62,596 bases of DNA from Spirosoma oryzae (lineage in GTDB: Bacteria; Bacteroidota; Bacteroidia; Cytophagales; Spirosomataceae): contig NZ_PVTE01000031.1 of the NCBI RefSeq assembly GCF_003002825.1, forward strand, positions 1 to 62,596. The letters are read 5' to 3'. The notes under the pieces were generated by a model. It had not been told where the DNA came from, did no database searches, and was given only the letters and a program-made list of their open reading frames with translations. The number at the start of each line of letters is the position of its first letter. The first letter of the stretch is position 1. Positions 15,784 to 25,577 of the stretch are shown piece after piece. Made by a program: the position numbers and the translations under genes.

Positions 15784-18087
15784 TTACAGTTTGGGACCTT
15801 TGACGGCTTTTTTAGGCTTTTCCGTTTTATCTGTCTTTTGGCCATTGATTGTTGTTTCTGTGGTTTTATTGGCCAAGTTGGGCGTTTTGTTTTTGGTGGT
15901 GCCCCCGTCAGCTTTGCTGGTCTGGGTCGTTGTTCGGGAAGCTCCGTTCTTGGCTACGACACTGATTTCTTTCTTCTGGTCGCCGGGCTGTGCCTGCTGT
16001 GCGGCTTCCTTCTTTTTACCGGACTTGGCTTTTGTCTCAGGCGTCTGTGTCGCCTTCGGATCAGCTTTCAGCTGTTGACCTGCTGTTTGTTTCCGGGCCT
16101 GCTCTGGAATACGGGTAAACTTAAAACTGCGTTTAGCCGCCGAAATCTGTACAAATGCGTTGTACGTCTGTCCATTTTCATTCCTGAGCCCGTCGACGCG
16201 CACCGGCATGCCACTTTTCAGGTCAGCCTGCTGCTGGGGTGTCAGCTCGACGCCTTTAAGTTCGGTAGGCATATAGATCCGGTCAGCCCGCAGGACGGTC
16301 AGCCGTTTTACGTTCCTATCGAGGGCGATGTAACCTTTAAATAAGGCACCCGTAACCTTATCTTTCATGTCCACCAGTCGACCCATTTCTCCGTTTTTAA
16401 GCAGGTTGTTGGCATCCTTGGTGGTCAGCTCGTGACCCAGGAATGTTCTGGGCAAACGGATATCGTTTTGTTCAGCCTGAATATGGATGGTAGGCCCTTT
16501 ACCAGGCACCTCGGTAATGTAGAGTTTACCCGTCATTGGCGTTACGGTACCCGTACCGTCGTCGTGCTGCACGTTCATCAGTGCGGTACGCCGACCCTGC
16601 AAAAAGTCGTGCAGCGATCCATTTTGTTCAAGCGTTTGCTTGGTGAGACCGATACGATTTGCTTCCTGTTCGATTTGTTTCCAATCCCAGCGGGGAGCGA
16701 GTAATTCGGTGTTGTTCATAGCTGGCGGATTTTTTTGTACTGTTTGATCGGTTGTTGATTGTTTGACGGTAAAAAGTTGATCACCCAGTTGGGTCATAAT
16801 CTTGTAGTTATGTAGCAAGTTGGCCAGCATCCCGCCCTCGAAGGTGCGTAGACCCAGTGCTGTCCGCAGCAGGCCTGGTTTGTTAGGCTGCTGTTGTTTT
16901 TCCTCCGCTTCCTGTGCCCGATGGCTGTTGAGCTGCTGGCGATGCAAATCGGGCGTTTCTAAACCGGGTGTTGATGTACCGGGCAGAGCTTTAAAATCAG
17001 CTACGATACGATAGCGTAAAGTAGGATCAAGCTGATCGATCAGGGGCTGGTCAACGACTGACTTGTGGACGTCCCAGAGATAGTCGGCCAGTTCAATCTG
17101 CAGGCTGGGTTCAGCTGACGGGTTATGTTCGACGATAAACTGATTGAGTGTTGCCCGTTTTAGACTGGCATCGAAAAGGGCATTACTGATAATTGGGCTG
17201 TCGAGATAACCCCCTTCGGTCAGGCTTTGCCGAAGATGTTCAGCATTCTGAGGTAGCAGCAAATCGAACTGACTGGCTAGAAGTCCACTGCTCAACATAG
17301 GCGTCAGGGGACTCTGCTCAATATGCTCGTGGAGTGCCCAGAGGTACGATGTTAGTTGTTCCTGAAACGTATTTGGCAGTTCAGGGTCATGCTGTCTGAC
17401 GTGCTCGGCCAATGCCTGCTTTTCCAGCGTTTCATCGTAAAGTGCTCGTACGATTTCCTCATTGGATAAATAGCCGTCGTTTACCAGAAATGATTGTATT
17501 TCACCGAACGCATGGGGAAGTATCTGTTCAAACTCGCGGGCCTCCAGTTGTTCGTGCACTTTCAGAGCTTCAACCCATGACCCGCCAGGTTGTGTCAGTG
17601 GCGTTTCGTGGGTGGTTGGCTCGAAACGGAATTCTACGGTATGGCCCGATCGGAAGCTGGCGTCCGAAAGCTGCTCAGGGGTTTCCGTAGCGGCTACTGT
17701 GTAATCGAACGGGGTGAACTGCTGTTGAGGTGTCGGTTGGTCGGCTAATTGAACGGTCGGGGCCTGGGGCTGCTGTTGCTCATTGACGACAGTAGGCGTG
17801 GCCCGCTGTGTAGACTCTTCGGACTGTCCACGCATTTGCGTTTGAATCATCCGGCGGGTTTCGATATCCGATACCAATACGTTTTTCAGTAGTTCGGGCA
17901 ATTGTGTCTGTCCGTTTTGAAAGCGTTGGGCTATTTCACTCGCGATGACTACCTGATCGTTGCCCGTAACGATGTAACCTGCCTGTTGAAGTTTGCTATA
18001 TGACGGGGGGGGCAGCTCTCCATCCCGGTGCAACATGGCTATATCATTTGAGGTGAGGAAGTTAGTGGTGTTGTCGGTTGGAGTCAT
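15784..18087 (-). CDS. Large DUF3945-like protein
   Basis: 767 residues. The N-terminal 430 residues are Gln/Pro-rich with two related helical repeats (EHVRQHDPELPNTFQEQLTS and FIVEHNPSAEPSLQIEL, each followed by YLWxxH). The C-terminal 330 residues carry the same DUF3945-like module as the two neighbours (LGHELTTKDANNLLKNGEM, GYIALDRNVKRLTVLRADRI). The tail is a long Lys/Thr/Ser stretch. It is the first gene of a three-gene run with related C-termini, so the set looks like a duplication series with different N-terminal parts. No enzyme motif is visible. Confidence 0.72.
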   Translation of the reverse strand: MTPTDNTTNFLTSNDIAMLHRDGELPPPSYSKLQQAGYIVTGNDQVVIASEIAQRFQNGQTQLPELLKNVLVSDIETRRMIQTQMRGQSEESTQRATPTVVNEQQQPQAPTVQLADQPTPQQQFTPFDYTVAATETPEQLSDASFRSGHTVEFRFEPTTHETPLTQPGGSWVEALKVHEQLEAREFEQILPHAFGEIQSFLVNDGYLSNEEIVRALYDETLEKQALAEHVRQHDPELPNTFQEQLTSYLWALHEHIEQSPLTPMLSSGLLASQFDLLLPQNAEHLRQSLTEGGYLDSPIISNALFDASLKRATLNQFIVEHNPSAEPSLQIELADYLWDVHKSVVDQPLIDQLDPTLRYRIVADFKALPGTSTPGLETPDLHRQQLNSHRAQEAEEKQQQPNKPGLLRTALGLRTFEGGMLANLLHNYKIMTQLGDQLFTVKQSTTDQTVQKNPPAMNNTELLAPRWDWKQIEQEANRIGLTKQTLEQNGSLHDFLQGRRTALMNVQHDDGTGTVTPMTGKLYITEVPGKGPTIHIQAEQNDIRLPRTFLGHELTTKDANNLLKNGEMGRLVDMKDKVTGALFKGYIALDRNVKRLTVLRADRIYMPTELKGVELTPQQQADLKSGMPVRVDGLRNENGQTYNAFVQISAAKRSFKFTRIPEQARKQTAGQQLKADPKATQTPETKAKSGKKKEAAQQAQPGDQKKEISVVAKNGASRTTTQTSKADGGTTKNKTPNLANKTTETTINGQKTDKTEKPKKAVKGPKL

Positions 18088-18161
18088 ATTTCTAAAACTA
18101 TTTTTTCAATCATCAAACTATTTATAATATTAAATTATATATGGTATAATATAAAAATCAA

Positions 18162-18981
18162 ATAAAGAAACTTATTGTAGTGTTATGGTCTATTAGTCTA
18201 TCGACAGTATGGGCTCGGGCAATTTTCCCGACCACTACACCTGAATCAGACAGCACAAATCACAAAATGAGGGATAGTTGGTCAGTAACGTTCATGGGTA
18301 GACTCTTTAAATCCGCCTACTCGGTCTACGAAGTCGCCCCAAAAGCCAATTGATTTAGTAGATAATCAATCTGCTAAATCAATCAAAGCTGATACCATAC
18401 AGCGTTTAGCTGATTCGTTATTCATATTTGTAGCCGAAGATTCATTGCGGTTGCTCAGCGATAAACTCGCGCAACTCCGGACGGTTACGCCAGTTGTCAG
18501 GCCCAACAGTCTACTACGTGATACACCCTCGATACTCCCGATCCGAATCAGGTCATGGTCGGAATACCGGATAAGTAGCGGCTTCGGCCTACGCTGGCAT
18601 CCGATTCGGGGGAAACTACTCAATCATGCAGGTATCGATCTGCCTCAGCCACTCAATACACCTGTCTATGCCACGGCCGACGGGATAGTGGATAAAATTG
18701 TCCGGCAGGTAGACGGTATTGGGCTGGCGATATATATCCGTCACCGGTCGGGGTATACCAGTGTATACGGACATCTGGCCGCACAACTGGTGATGCCCGG
18801 CGACATAGTTGATCGGGGTCAGCCTATTGCCCTAGTGGGTAATTCTGGACTATCAACGGGGCCTCACCTGCCTTATTCAGTGCTTGACCGGGGCAAGCCG
18901 GTTAACCCTGTTGATTTCTGTTTTCTGCTCCTGCGGGCAATTCAGGCGTCAGCCGCCCCGACGAGCCATTCGTATCGGTAG
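18162..18981 (+). pseudogene. M23-family peptidase pseudogene
   Basis: The C-terminal about 178 residues are a clear peptidoglycan endopeptidase of the M23/LysM type: SSGFGLRWHPIRGKLLNHAGID (zinc His and Asp), ATADGIVDKI, SVYGHLA, and PHLPYSV where the family usually has HLHFEV. The front part from 18162 reads IKKLIVVLWSISLSTVWARA, a signal peptide whose first codon is ATA, not ATG. The frames of the signal and the peptidase part are offset near 18310-18360. The gene is therefore frameshifted and may have lost its start. Enzymes of this kind serve conjugation by opening the wall. The PHLPY replacing HLHF may also reduce activity. Confidence 0.72.
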
Positions 18982-18994
18982 CAGTCAAAAAAAA

Positions 18995-19028
18995 CAACGC
19001 CCTGCAAACTATCGGTTGCAGGGCGTTG
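18995..19028. terminator. Convergent terminator
   Basis: A 13-bp perfect stem CAACGCCCTGCAA/TTGCAGGGCGTTG with an 8-bp loop, between the converging M23 (plus) and XRE (minus) genes. Confidence 0.85.
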
Positions 19029-19054
19029 CCATTCAGGAATAGCCAGCTTACGGC

Positions 19055-19417
19055 CTAAATCAATTTATTCTTTCTAAGCTCAGTCAACATATCTTCAAAT
19101 ATTTCATTACGACGCTGATGTTCAGCATCTTTTTTTCGCTTCTGGTTTCGCGCATCCAGGTTATATCGGGCTATACCATCCGTATCAATAGCAAATAACC
19201 ATTCGGGGTTCACTTTATAGTTACGCACGAAAAATATATAGGCCACAAGGATTGAATCCATCGAACAGCTCAAGTTGTTTTCCAGACGATACACCAGGTT
19301 TTGGCTAGTACCCAGTTTGTCAGCCAGTTCCTGCTGGGTTAGTTTAAGGTCGTTGCGTAACATAGCGAATCGCTCCCCAATTTGTTTCTTCAGCTCCTTT
19401 GAGTCTTGGTCTTTCAT
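19055..19417 (-). CDS. XRE-family helix-turn-helix regulator
   Basis: 120 residues. Residues 10-55 form a classic HTH_3 domain: MLRNDLKLTQQELADKLGTS followed by NLVYRLENNLSC. The tail is helical and charged. It lies 67 bp upstream in space of the coupling protein gene's end, on the same strand. It probably controls conjugation or plasmid functions; no operator could be assigned. Confidence 0.8.
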   Translation of the reverse strand: MKDQDSKELKKQIGERFAMLRNDLKLTQQELADKLGTSQNLVYRLENNLSCSMDSILVAYIFFVRNYKVNPEWLFAIDTDGIARYNLDARNQKRKKDAEHQRRNEIFEDMLTELRKNKLI

Positions 19418-19483
19418 GCTCGAATAGTCGGTTACTTTGGGCTAGTCACCCTTTTATCGTTTAGTGTTGCAATTTAGGTTAGG

Positions 19484-21604
19484 TCACTTATCATCATCTT
19501 CCCGCGTCAGGTAGCCTTCATCCCGAGTATGTAAACCACGCAGCAGGTATTTGAGGGACTCATCAGTACGGATTCTGTTAAGTTCATAAGCAATCACCCA
19601 GCGTATTTGCCGCTTGACCAGCTCATAATTCGCTTGTAAGGTGTCGTTGAGTTGCTGCTGAGTGATCGATTCCATACCGGGCAGCATTGGTATTGGTTCC
19701 GGTTTTTTCAATTCATTCACCATCTCGTTGTCGACGACGAGTTGCGCATTAAACACTTTCTGGCAAATCACTTCGCCGAAGTTATCGGCTACGGCTCCGA
19801 CGAACTGGCCCTGAGATAAATTACTGATTACCGATTCAGGAATAAGTGAATCAAGCCGGGTCGATATGTTGGTAGTCGTTTCGCGCTCAGTAAAGTTGAA
19901 GGACTGACTACGCTGCACGTTTTTGCCAAACCGGGTACTTAAGGTTTTGGCGGTTTCTCCTACTACCTGTCCTGAAAACACGTTCCCCACGGTATTAAAA
20001 ATTACCGTGGCTTCCTTGTCGCCGTAATCGCGTTTGAGTTGGCTTAGATCCTGCAAACCCAGACAGGTGCTAACCCGGTTACTGCGGGCCGTAGCGATCA
20101 GGTTATCAAGGCCTCGGAAATAAATCGTTGGCAACTCATCAATGATCAGTGATGACTTTAATTGGTGCTTGCGGTTGACGAGTTTGACCAAGCGGGCATT
20201 GTACAGACCAAGCGCAGCGCCATAAACGTCCTGGCGGTCGGGGTTGTTACCGACGCACAGAATCTTGGGATCGTCCGGGTTATTGATGTCAAGCGAAAAA
20301 TCGTTGCCCGTCATTACCCAGTACAAAGCCGGTGACGACAGCCGGGCGAGAGGAATACGGGCCGATGCGATTTGCCCTTCAAGTTGTTCGAGTGCACCTT
20401 TGGCCAGGGCTGACGCGAAGGGATTGGTAATGTTCTCCAGTTCACGCAGTGCCAGCATGATCGGAAAAATCTCTTCGTAGTCGCGGTTGGCAAATTCGAT
20501 CACATGGGGGAAAGTACAGAAATTGACCTCCTCATCATCGGCCATGTTCAGTTCCTGCCGAATCTGGGGGTGCAAGTCAATGACCCGGTCGTGAAAGCGT
20601 TTCATGAACCAGATAATGGCTGTCAGGAAGTTAATGGGCGACTCGACAAAGAAGTCGCCCTGCTTTTGAATCCAGGTCTTGTTAAGGTTGAGCAAAATGG
20701 TCCGGGCGGCTTCCTGAGCGTCGACAATGTCAGTCATCAGCTCGGGCAGCAGGGGGTTACAGCGGTGCGACCTGCGGGGATCATCGAAGTTGATGACAAA
20801 GAAACCCGGTACTTTTCCGTACATCTCCTCATACACATGGGCGTACTTTTTGAGGTAGTGAAAGGCGATCACCGACAAGTCCGGGAACTTGAAGTCATAT
20901 ATGTACATGGTGAAACCTTTCATAATATGCTGACGGATGTAATTATTGACAACGGCGAAGGACTTACCCGATCCGGGCGTTCCCAGCACTATTGCGGCCC
21001 GGAACGGGTTAATGACATTAACCCATCCCTTCTTGAGTTTACCCCGGAAATAAAATAGACTCGGTATGTTGACCGAGTACTCGTTACTCATCTGGTTGGG
21101 CTCCTGTTCGAATGATTCATTATCCTTATTGAAGGGGTCGTTGTCAAGATCGACGTTGATGATGCGGTGTGCGTAATTGCCTGCCTTCATCAGTAGCAGG
21201 TAGCCGCCTATGGTCGTGATGGTATACACCATATCCCGCAGGTCACTCCCCACCCATACCCAACCTAGTACGATGATGTTGCCAAACAGCAGGATAAATC
21301 CCACCGCAGCGTTAGTATACACCTGCTGCCAGGTGGTCAGTATATCCTTCCGGGCTTTGTTGCCAAAACTGTATACGATCAAAGGCACTAAAGCCGCCAG
21401 TTTTGCAGCCCACGTGTTGCCAAATAAATGGGTTGAGTTATTTAGCGAAACCACAAACTCGTTTAAAATCGTGAGTGGAATACCTAGTTTTTCTAAACTA
21501 GAATTACAATACACATACAGGTGAAATATCAGGATTGCCCACCCGATATAAAGGATAGTATTAAGTACCCCCCTGAACTCTTTGTCCTGCTCTGAACTGC
21601 TCAT
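19484..21604 (-). CDS. Type IV coupling protein (TraG/VirD4 family, MobC-like)
   Basis: Membrane ATPase that hands the relaxase-DNA complex to the mating pore. From the ATG at 21604 it has 706 residues; a 26-residue upstream extension is unlikely since the protein then starts SSSEQDKEFRG and goes into its membrane segments. Two pairs of membrane segments occupy residues 20-150, followed by a Walker A motif (VLGTPGSGKSFAV near residue 205) and a Walker B (SLIIDELPTIYF near residue 480). FTMYIYDFKFPD is also typical. Length fits the family. It is next to the relaxase on the same strand, as in other Bacteroidota transfer loci. Confidence 0.92.
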   Translation of the reverse strand: MSSSEQDKEFRGVLNTILYIGWAILIFHLYVYCNSSLEKLGIPLTILNEFVVSLNNSTHLFGNTWAAKLAALVPLIVYSFGNKARKDILTTWQQVYTNAAVGFILLFGNIIVLGWVWVGSDLRDMVYTITTIGGYLLLMKAGNYAHRIINVDLDNDPFNKDNESFEQEPNQMSNEYSVNIPSLFYFRGKLKKGWVNVINPFRAAIVLGTPGSGKSFAVVNNYIRQHIMKGFTMYIYDFKFPDLSVIAFHYLKKYAHVYEEMYGKVPGFFVINFDDPRRSHRCNPLLPELMTDIVDAQEAARTILLNLNKTWIQKQGDFFVESPINFLTAIIWFMKRFHDRVIDLHPQIRQELNMADDEEVNFCTFPHVIEFANRDYEEIFPIMLALRELENITNPFASALAKGALEQLEGQIASARIPLARLSSPALYWVMTGNDFSLDINNPDDPKILCVGNNPDRQDVYGAALGLYNARLVKLVNRKHQLKSSLIIDELPTIYFRGLDNLIATARSNRVSTCLGLQDLSQLKRDYGDKEATVIFNTVGNVFSGQVVGETAKTLSTRFGKNVQRSQSFNFTERETTTNISTRLDSLIPESVISNLSQGQFVGAVADNFGEVICQKVFNAQLVVDNEMVNELKKPEPIPMLPGMESITQQQLNDTLQANYELVKRQIRWVIAYELNRIRTDESLKYLLRGLHTRDEGYLTREDDDK

Positions 21605-21985
21605 ACAGTTTGGTTTTGATTGATATAACATATACCAATCCGCCAGCCAGTACACGGCATTCCAATTACAGATATACCCCAAAACTACTTTATACGTAGG
21701 TTTGGATGTCTAAATCTACATTTACAATTGCAAAAATCAATATGATAAGCCAATGTTTGTGGCTTTAACATTAATAGATTCTATCAATCGGGAAATGTTA
21801 GCATGACACACTGTATGGCCATCTGCCTGCACGGACGGATTTGGCTTAATTTTAACAATGCTGCTAATATAAATCTTATTTCAGCGATTGATTAAGTCAA
21901 TTATTTTATGAACGCGATTCGCCCTATAGTGGCGGTATAGTGCCGTTACTATCGGGCGAATCGCGTTCCCAATTAGGACAATTGG
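21605..21985. other. AT-rich gap with one long inverted repeat
   Basis: A 381-bp stretch between coupling protein and relaxase. It holds an imperfect 21-bp inverted repeat at 21910-21930 / 21948-21968 (GAACGCGATTCGCCCTATAGT, one mismatch), 17-nt loop. No gene is visible. The hairpin may end relaxase transcription or be a site for transfer or replication proteins. Confidence 0.6.
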
Positions 21986-24900
21986 TTAACGGAGTTTTGG
22001 CCGGTGACGGGGTTCAGAATGACCCGGTCGGCGTTTTTTGGGACGCTCCTGACTGGTATCCATTCCATCGGTGATCGCTTTGCCCAGGTTGTCGGTTGAC
22101 TGAGTAGTCTCTACATCAGCTAACCGCTCGGTTTGAACACGATCCCCCTCAGGCCGGTTGTTAACCGACACGCTACTCTCGACAACCAGCGGTCCATTGG
22201 TCCGGCTCAGCCGTTCCAGCATGGCTTGGGGCTGACCACTGAGTGATTGCCACTCGACTGATTTGCCGGCAAGTTTATGAACGAACTCAGCAATGGCCTC
22301 TGCTTTACCCCCGTCGATGAGTGCAGCCAGTCGGACCATAGTTCGACCGCGTTCGCTGGTCTGCTGCTGAATCTGATCGGCAAGGGCAGGTAACGGCAGG
22401 TCTGCCACGATTAGACGTACCGGGTTAACTAGCGTAACAAAGGTGGCTGGAGGGCTGGCTGGGTGCCCCAAGCGCAGCCCTCCAGCTGCATCGACGTAAG
22501 TGATGAGTCCCCGTTGATACAGCCAGGTGACCGGGTAAGGCGGAGCTTCCTGCATCGTTTTCATCAACCGATCAACACGTAGCTGATTCAGACGTAGACA
22601 CAGCGCATCCCAGTCCTGAGCCGGGGTGAGCTGCCGTACCCGGTTTGCGTTGATAGTTGACCAGTCAATACCTGCCGGTAGAGCTGAAATGGGTTTACCT
22701 ATCGCCAGATATTCGTACAACTGCCGCTCCGATCGGCTTAACGTACCCTGTTTATCGTTGGTCGGTTGTAACGGAGGTGTCAGGAGCAAATTCAGCGTCG
22801 TTTTTTCTATGGACACCCGTATACGGCTGTCGCCCTTCTGCGATAATACCCCACCCTGATCACCTATCCGGGTCAGTTGCAGGCCCATTGCCGTTAGCCA
22901 CTCCAGCCGCTGTACGATGGGTAAGCGGCTCTGGCTGATCCGAGCGAGTAAATTCCGGCTAAGGATTTCGAATGCCTGCTGATCGGATTGCTGTCGATTG
23001 GGTAACTGATCTATCCGTTTTTGTTGAAATTGACTCACCCAATTTTCAGCCAGCTGCCGGCTGATTCCTGCTGGTATGTTCAAGCCTGACGCAGATGCGC
23101 CCGGTTCACAAAGTAGACTCACTAAACGCGCCGTAGGAAACCCAGCCGGTGTCGCCAGTAGACTGCTCTCGTAGCGGATCTGCTGACTGGTTCGGTAAGC
23201 CAATAAATCCGCGTTCAGGATGCGTTCGACATTGGCTGGTAGCCCTGTCCGGCTAGTTTCTCCAGCCGTAGTGGTAGATCGGCCGTCAACTGGAGTTTTT
23301 ACTGGTATCTGGTTAAGCTGGTCATTGAGGTAACGAATCCGCCCTTTCTGATCAAGGCCGGCGGCTGCGGGAAACTGCTGGTTGAAGTCGGATAATACAG
23401 ACTGTAGCTGCTGCCGTTGCCGTTCGCTGGCAGGCTGGTCGAGTGTTTGGTTGTAGCGGATTAATAGCCGTCCGGCCTGGCTTGTCAATTTATCTACTGC
23501 CTGCCCATAACTAGCCTGCAATGGGGCTGTTTTTAAAAGTTGCTGCACTTCTTCCGGCAGGGGTACGTGGCTACTTTGAGGAGTGGCGTAAAATCCGATC
23601 CGTTGGTCCCCAGCGGGGCCGCTGATGACCATGCCCCGTTGATAGTAGTAGCCAGGCCACAGGCGTTGTTGATCAGGTCGGTTAAGGGATAGCTGGGTGA
23701 GGTAATGCTGGTTCAGCGATTGACTCACGTGGGCGAACTGTGCAGCGGGCAGTATGGACCGCAACAGGGCTACATTGACTTGGCTGATACCGGTTCCTTT
23801 CAGCGGCTGGCCGGTAGCGGCCGCCAGTAGGACGGTTCGCTCTTCTTTGGAAAAGGGCCGGCCAAGGGCTACTTTTTGTTGACTGCTGCTTTTCAGCAAA
23901 TTCGTATGTTGAGTGTCTGTCAACTCGTAGCGATATTCCGCCCCGTGCTGGTGAACCAAACCATATTTACCCGTTTTATCAAGGGTCAGTGTAAGGTTCA
24001 GTGCTGACAATAATTGCAGGCGGCTTTCAGGGTGAATGGGTGTTTGGCTGACCAGATCCAGATATGCCTGGCTCGTCTTCTCGAAATAGTCGGTTTCCCG
24101 GCTACGGATGTCAGCAAGCTGACTTTGTTTGTGGCGTTCAAATTCGGTGACAGCCAACCGTGCCTGTGTTTCACTGCGCCCTGCTGCCTGCAATGTATCG
24201 ATCAGGGGCTGGACCGGAAAGTTACGAATGAGCTGACTTTCGAAAAATACGTTATGCCGTTGTTTGTAGTCTTGGTAGTGGCCAGACACCATTCGCCCTA
24301 ACTCAGCCCGCTGGCGGTCGGTTAACGGGGCCGTTGACTCTACGGAAGGTATGGGGCGTGCTGGCGCAACAACCGCTTCGGGCGCACTACGCTGCTCTAC
24401 TGGTGTATGAATAACGCTGACGTCGGCGAACCGGTTGTTGAGGAAAGCCCGGCTGTAGGGCTTTCCTAGATCCGACTCGCTGTAAACCGTGCGGTGGGTA
24501 TGATCGACGTAATAGAATTGCTTTCCGGTATCTAGCAGTTGAATACCGGCCTGCCGTAGTGTCTGCGCGTAGTCGGCCTGGCTGATACTGGCGAACGCCT
24601 GTAGTTTGCCGTCGATGGTTTTTCGTACGGCCGGTTCATGAAGTAGCTTCTTTTTCTGACCACTTTTGAGCCGGTTCTGGATTTTTTCGTACGTCGGGGC
24701 AAATGAGTAAGTCGAAGCTTTGATGGATGGGCTCAGGGGCCGCTCGCCATTGGTAAGCTGAAAACTGATCCCATGCCAGTCCGCTCCCCCGGATCGTTTG
24801 CCCTGACTGACGTTGACCTGCACATTGTAGCTGGCCAAAAACTGAGCAAACTCGTCGAGCCTTGAAAAATTGTAGTCTTTCAAGGCTGTTTGAACGACAT

Positions 24901-25450
24901 TACCAATTGCTTTTTTTGTTTGTTCTTTACCGTAATGAATTGCGTTTTCCGGTAGCGTACTGGAAATACTCAGAACCTTTTCCTGATCCTCGGCTTTAAT
25001 GAGTTTGTAGTTTATTTCGATGTCTTTTCGGATTGCATTAGATCGGTATTTTTCGTTGGAATCAGAAATACGTTTGCCATCTTCATCAACTGTTACACTT
25101 ACAATGTGCATATGAGGATGAGCAGTATCTTCGTGACGATATACCAGATAAGGCTGCTCACCGTAGTTCATGCGCTGCATCCATTCACCAGCAATCTTTA
25201 TCATCTTCTCGTCGCTTATATCCTCGCTGGGATGAAACGCAATAGGAACGTGGAGGGCTGATTGAGTTACGCGCGGATTAAGACCTGCCTGCGCCTGTAA
25301 CAATCCGACTTTTGCCCGTAAGGATAACTCATCAGCAGGTGCATAATAGTTGGGTGCACCGATTAAACGGGCTTCTCCTTGTTCAACTTTATTTTCGTTA
25401 TAGCGAACGGCTCCTGATACATTTTTTCCTTTATTAATTCGGACAATCAT
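21986..25450 (-). CDS. Relaxase/mobilisation nuclease MobB
   Basis: Nicks the plasmid or ICE DNA at oriT. The start is the ATG at 25450 (protein begins MIVRINKGKNVSGAVRYNENK); an upstream in-frame extension of 21 residues is Phe/Leu-rich and not expected. The N-terminal domain to about residue 300 has the relaxase features: RYNENKVEQGEA, the HED-x-AHPHMHIV stretch (metal-binding histidines) and a YGKEQTKKA region. The about 850-residue rest is Gln-rich, with repeated RQ/QLR helical segments of unknown role. The long C-terminal tail is Arg/Lys-rich. Total length (1154) is large for MobB but within what is seen in Bacteroidota. Downstream of MobA with 127 bp between. Confidence 0.9.
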   Translation of the reverse strand: MIVRINKGKNVSGAVRYNENKVEQGEARLIGAPNYYAPADELSLRAKVGLLQAQAGLNPRVTQSALHVPIAFHPSEDISDEKMIKIAGEWMQRMNYGEQPYLVYRHEDTAHPHMHIVSVTVDEDGKRISDSNEKYRSNAIRKDIEINYKLIKAEDQEKVLSISSTLPENAIHYGKEQTKKAIGNVVQTALKDYNFSRLDEFAQFLASYNVQVNVSQGKRSGGADWHGISFQLTNGERPLSPSIKASTYSFAPTYEKIQNRLKSGQKKKLLHEPAVRKTIDGKLQAFASISQADYAQTLRQAGIQLLDTGKQFYYVDHTHRTVYSESDLGKPYSRAFLNNRFADVSVIHTPVEQRSAPEAVVAPARPIPSVESTAPLTDRQRAELGRMVSGHYQDYKQRHNVFFESQLIRNFPVQPLIDTLQAAGRSETQARLAVTEFERHKQSQLADIRSRETDYFEKTSQAYLDLVSQTPIHPESRLQLLSALNLTLTLDKTGKYGLVHQHGAEYRYELTDTQHTNLLKSSSQQKVALGRPFSKEERTVLLAAATGQPLKGTGISQVNVALLRSILPAAQFAHVSQSLNQHYLTQLSLNRPDQQRLWPGYYYQRGMVISGPAGDQRIGFYATPQSSHVPLPEEVQQLLKTAPLQASYGQAVDKLTSQAGRLLIRYNQTLDQPASERQRQQLQSVLSDFNQQFPAAAGLDQKGRIRYLNDQLNQIPVKTPVDGRSTTTAGETSRTGLPANVERILNADLLAYRTSQQIRYESSLLATPAGFPTARLVSLLCEPGASASGLNIPAGISRQLAENWVSQFQQKRIDQLPNRQQSDQQAFEILSRNLLARISQSRLPIVQRLEWLTAMGLQLTRIGDQGGVLSQKGDSRIRVSIEKTTLNLLLTPPLQPTNDKQGTLSRSERQLYEYLAIGKPISALPAGIDWSTINANRVRQLTPAQDWDALCLRLNQLRVDRLMKTMQEAPPYPVTWLYQRGLITYVDAAGGLRLGHPASPPATFVTLVNPVRLIVADLPLPALADQIQQQTSERGRTMVRLAALIDGGKAEAIAEFVHKLAGKSVEWQSLSGQPQAMLERLSRTNGPLVVESSVSVNNRPEGDRVQTERLADVETTQSTDNLGKAITDGMDTSQERPKKRRPGHSEPRHRPKLR

Positions 25451-25577
25451 AGTCAAGAATATCGCAAAAAAATAAAACAGATTATTAAGAACTTTAAAGT
25501 ACAAAAAAAGCAAAAATATCTGAATGTGTTTTTGACTTAGTAAGCACTTTTTTGTATCTTTTAGTAGTAATTATGTT

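Noticed and set aside
23815..23835. GCGGCCGC in the relaxase gene
   Set aside because: It reads naturally as Leu-Ala-Ala-Ala-Thr-Gly in an unbroken frame; removing it would break the frame.
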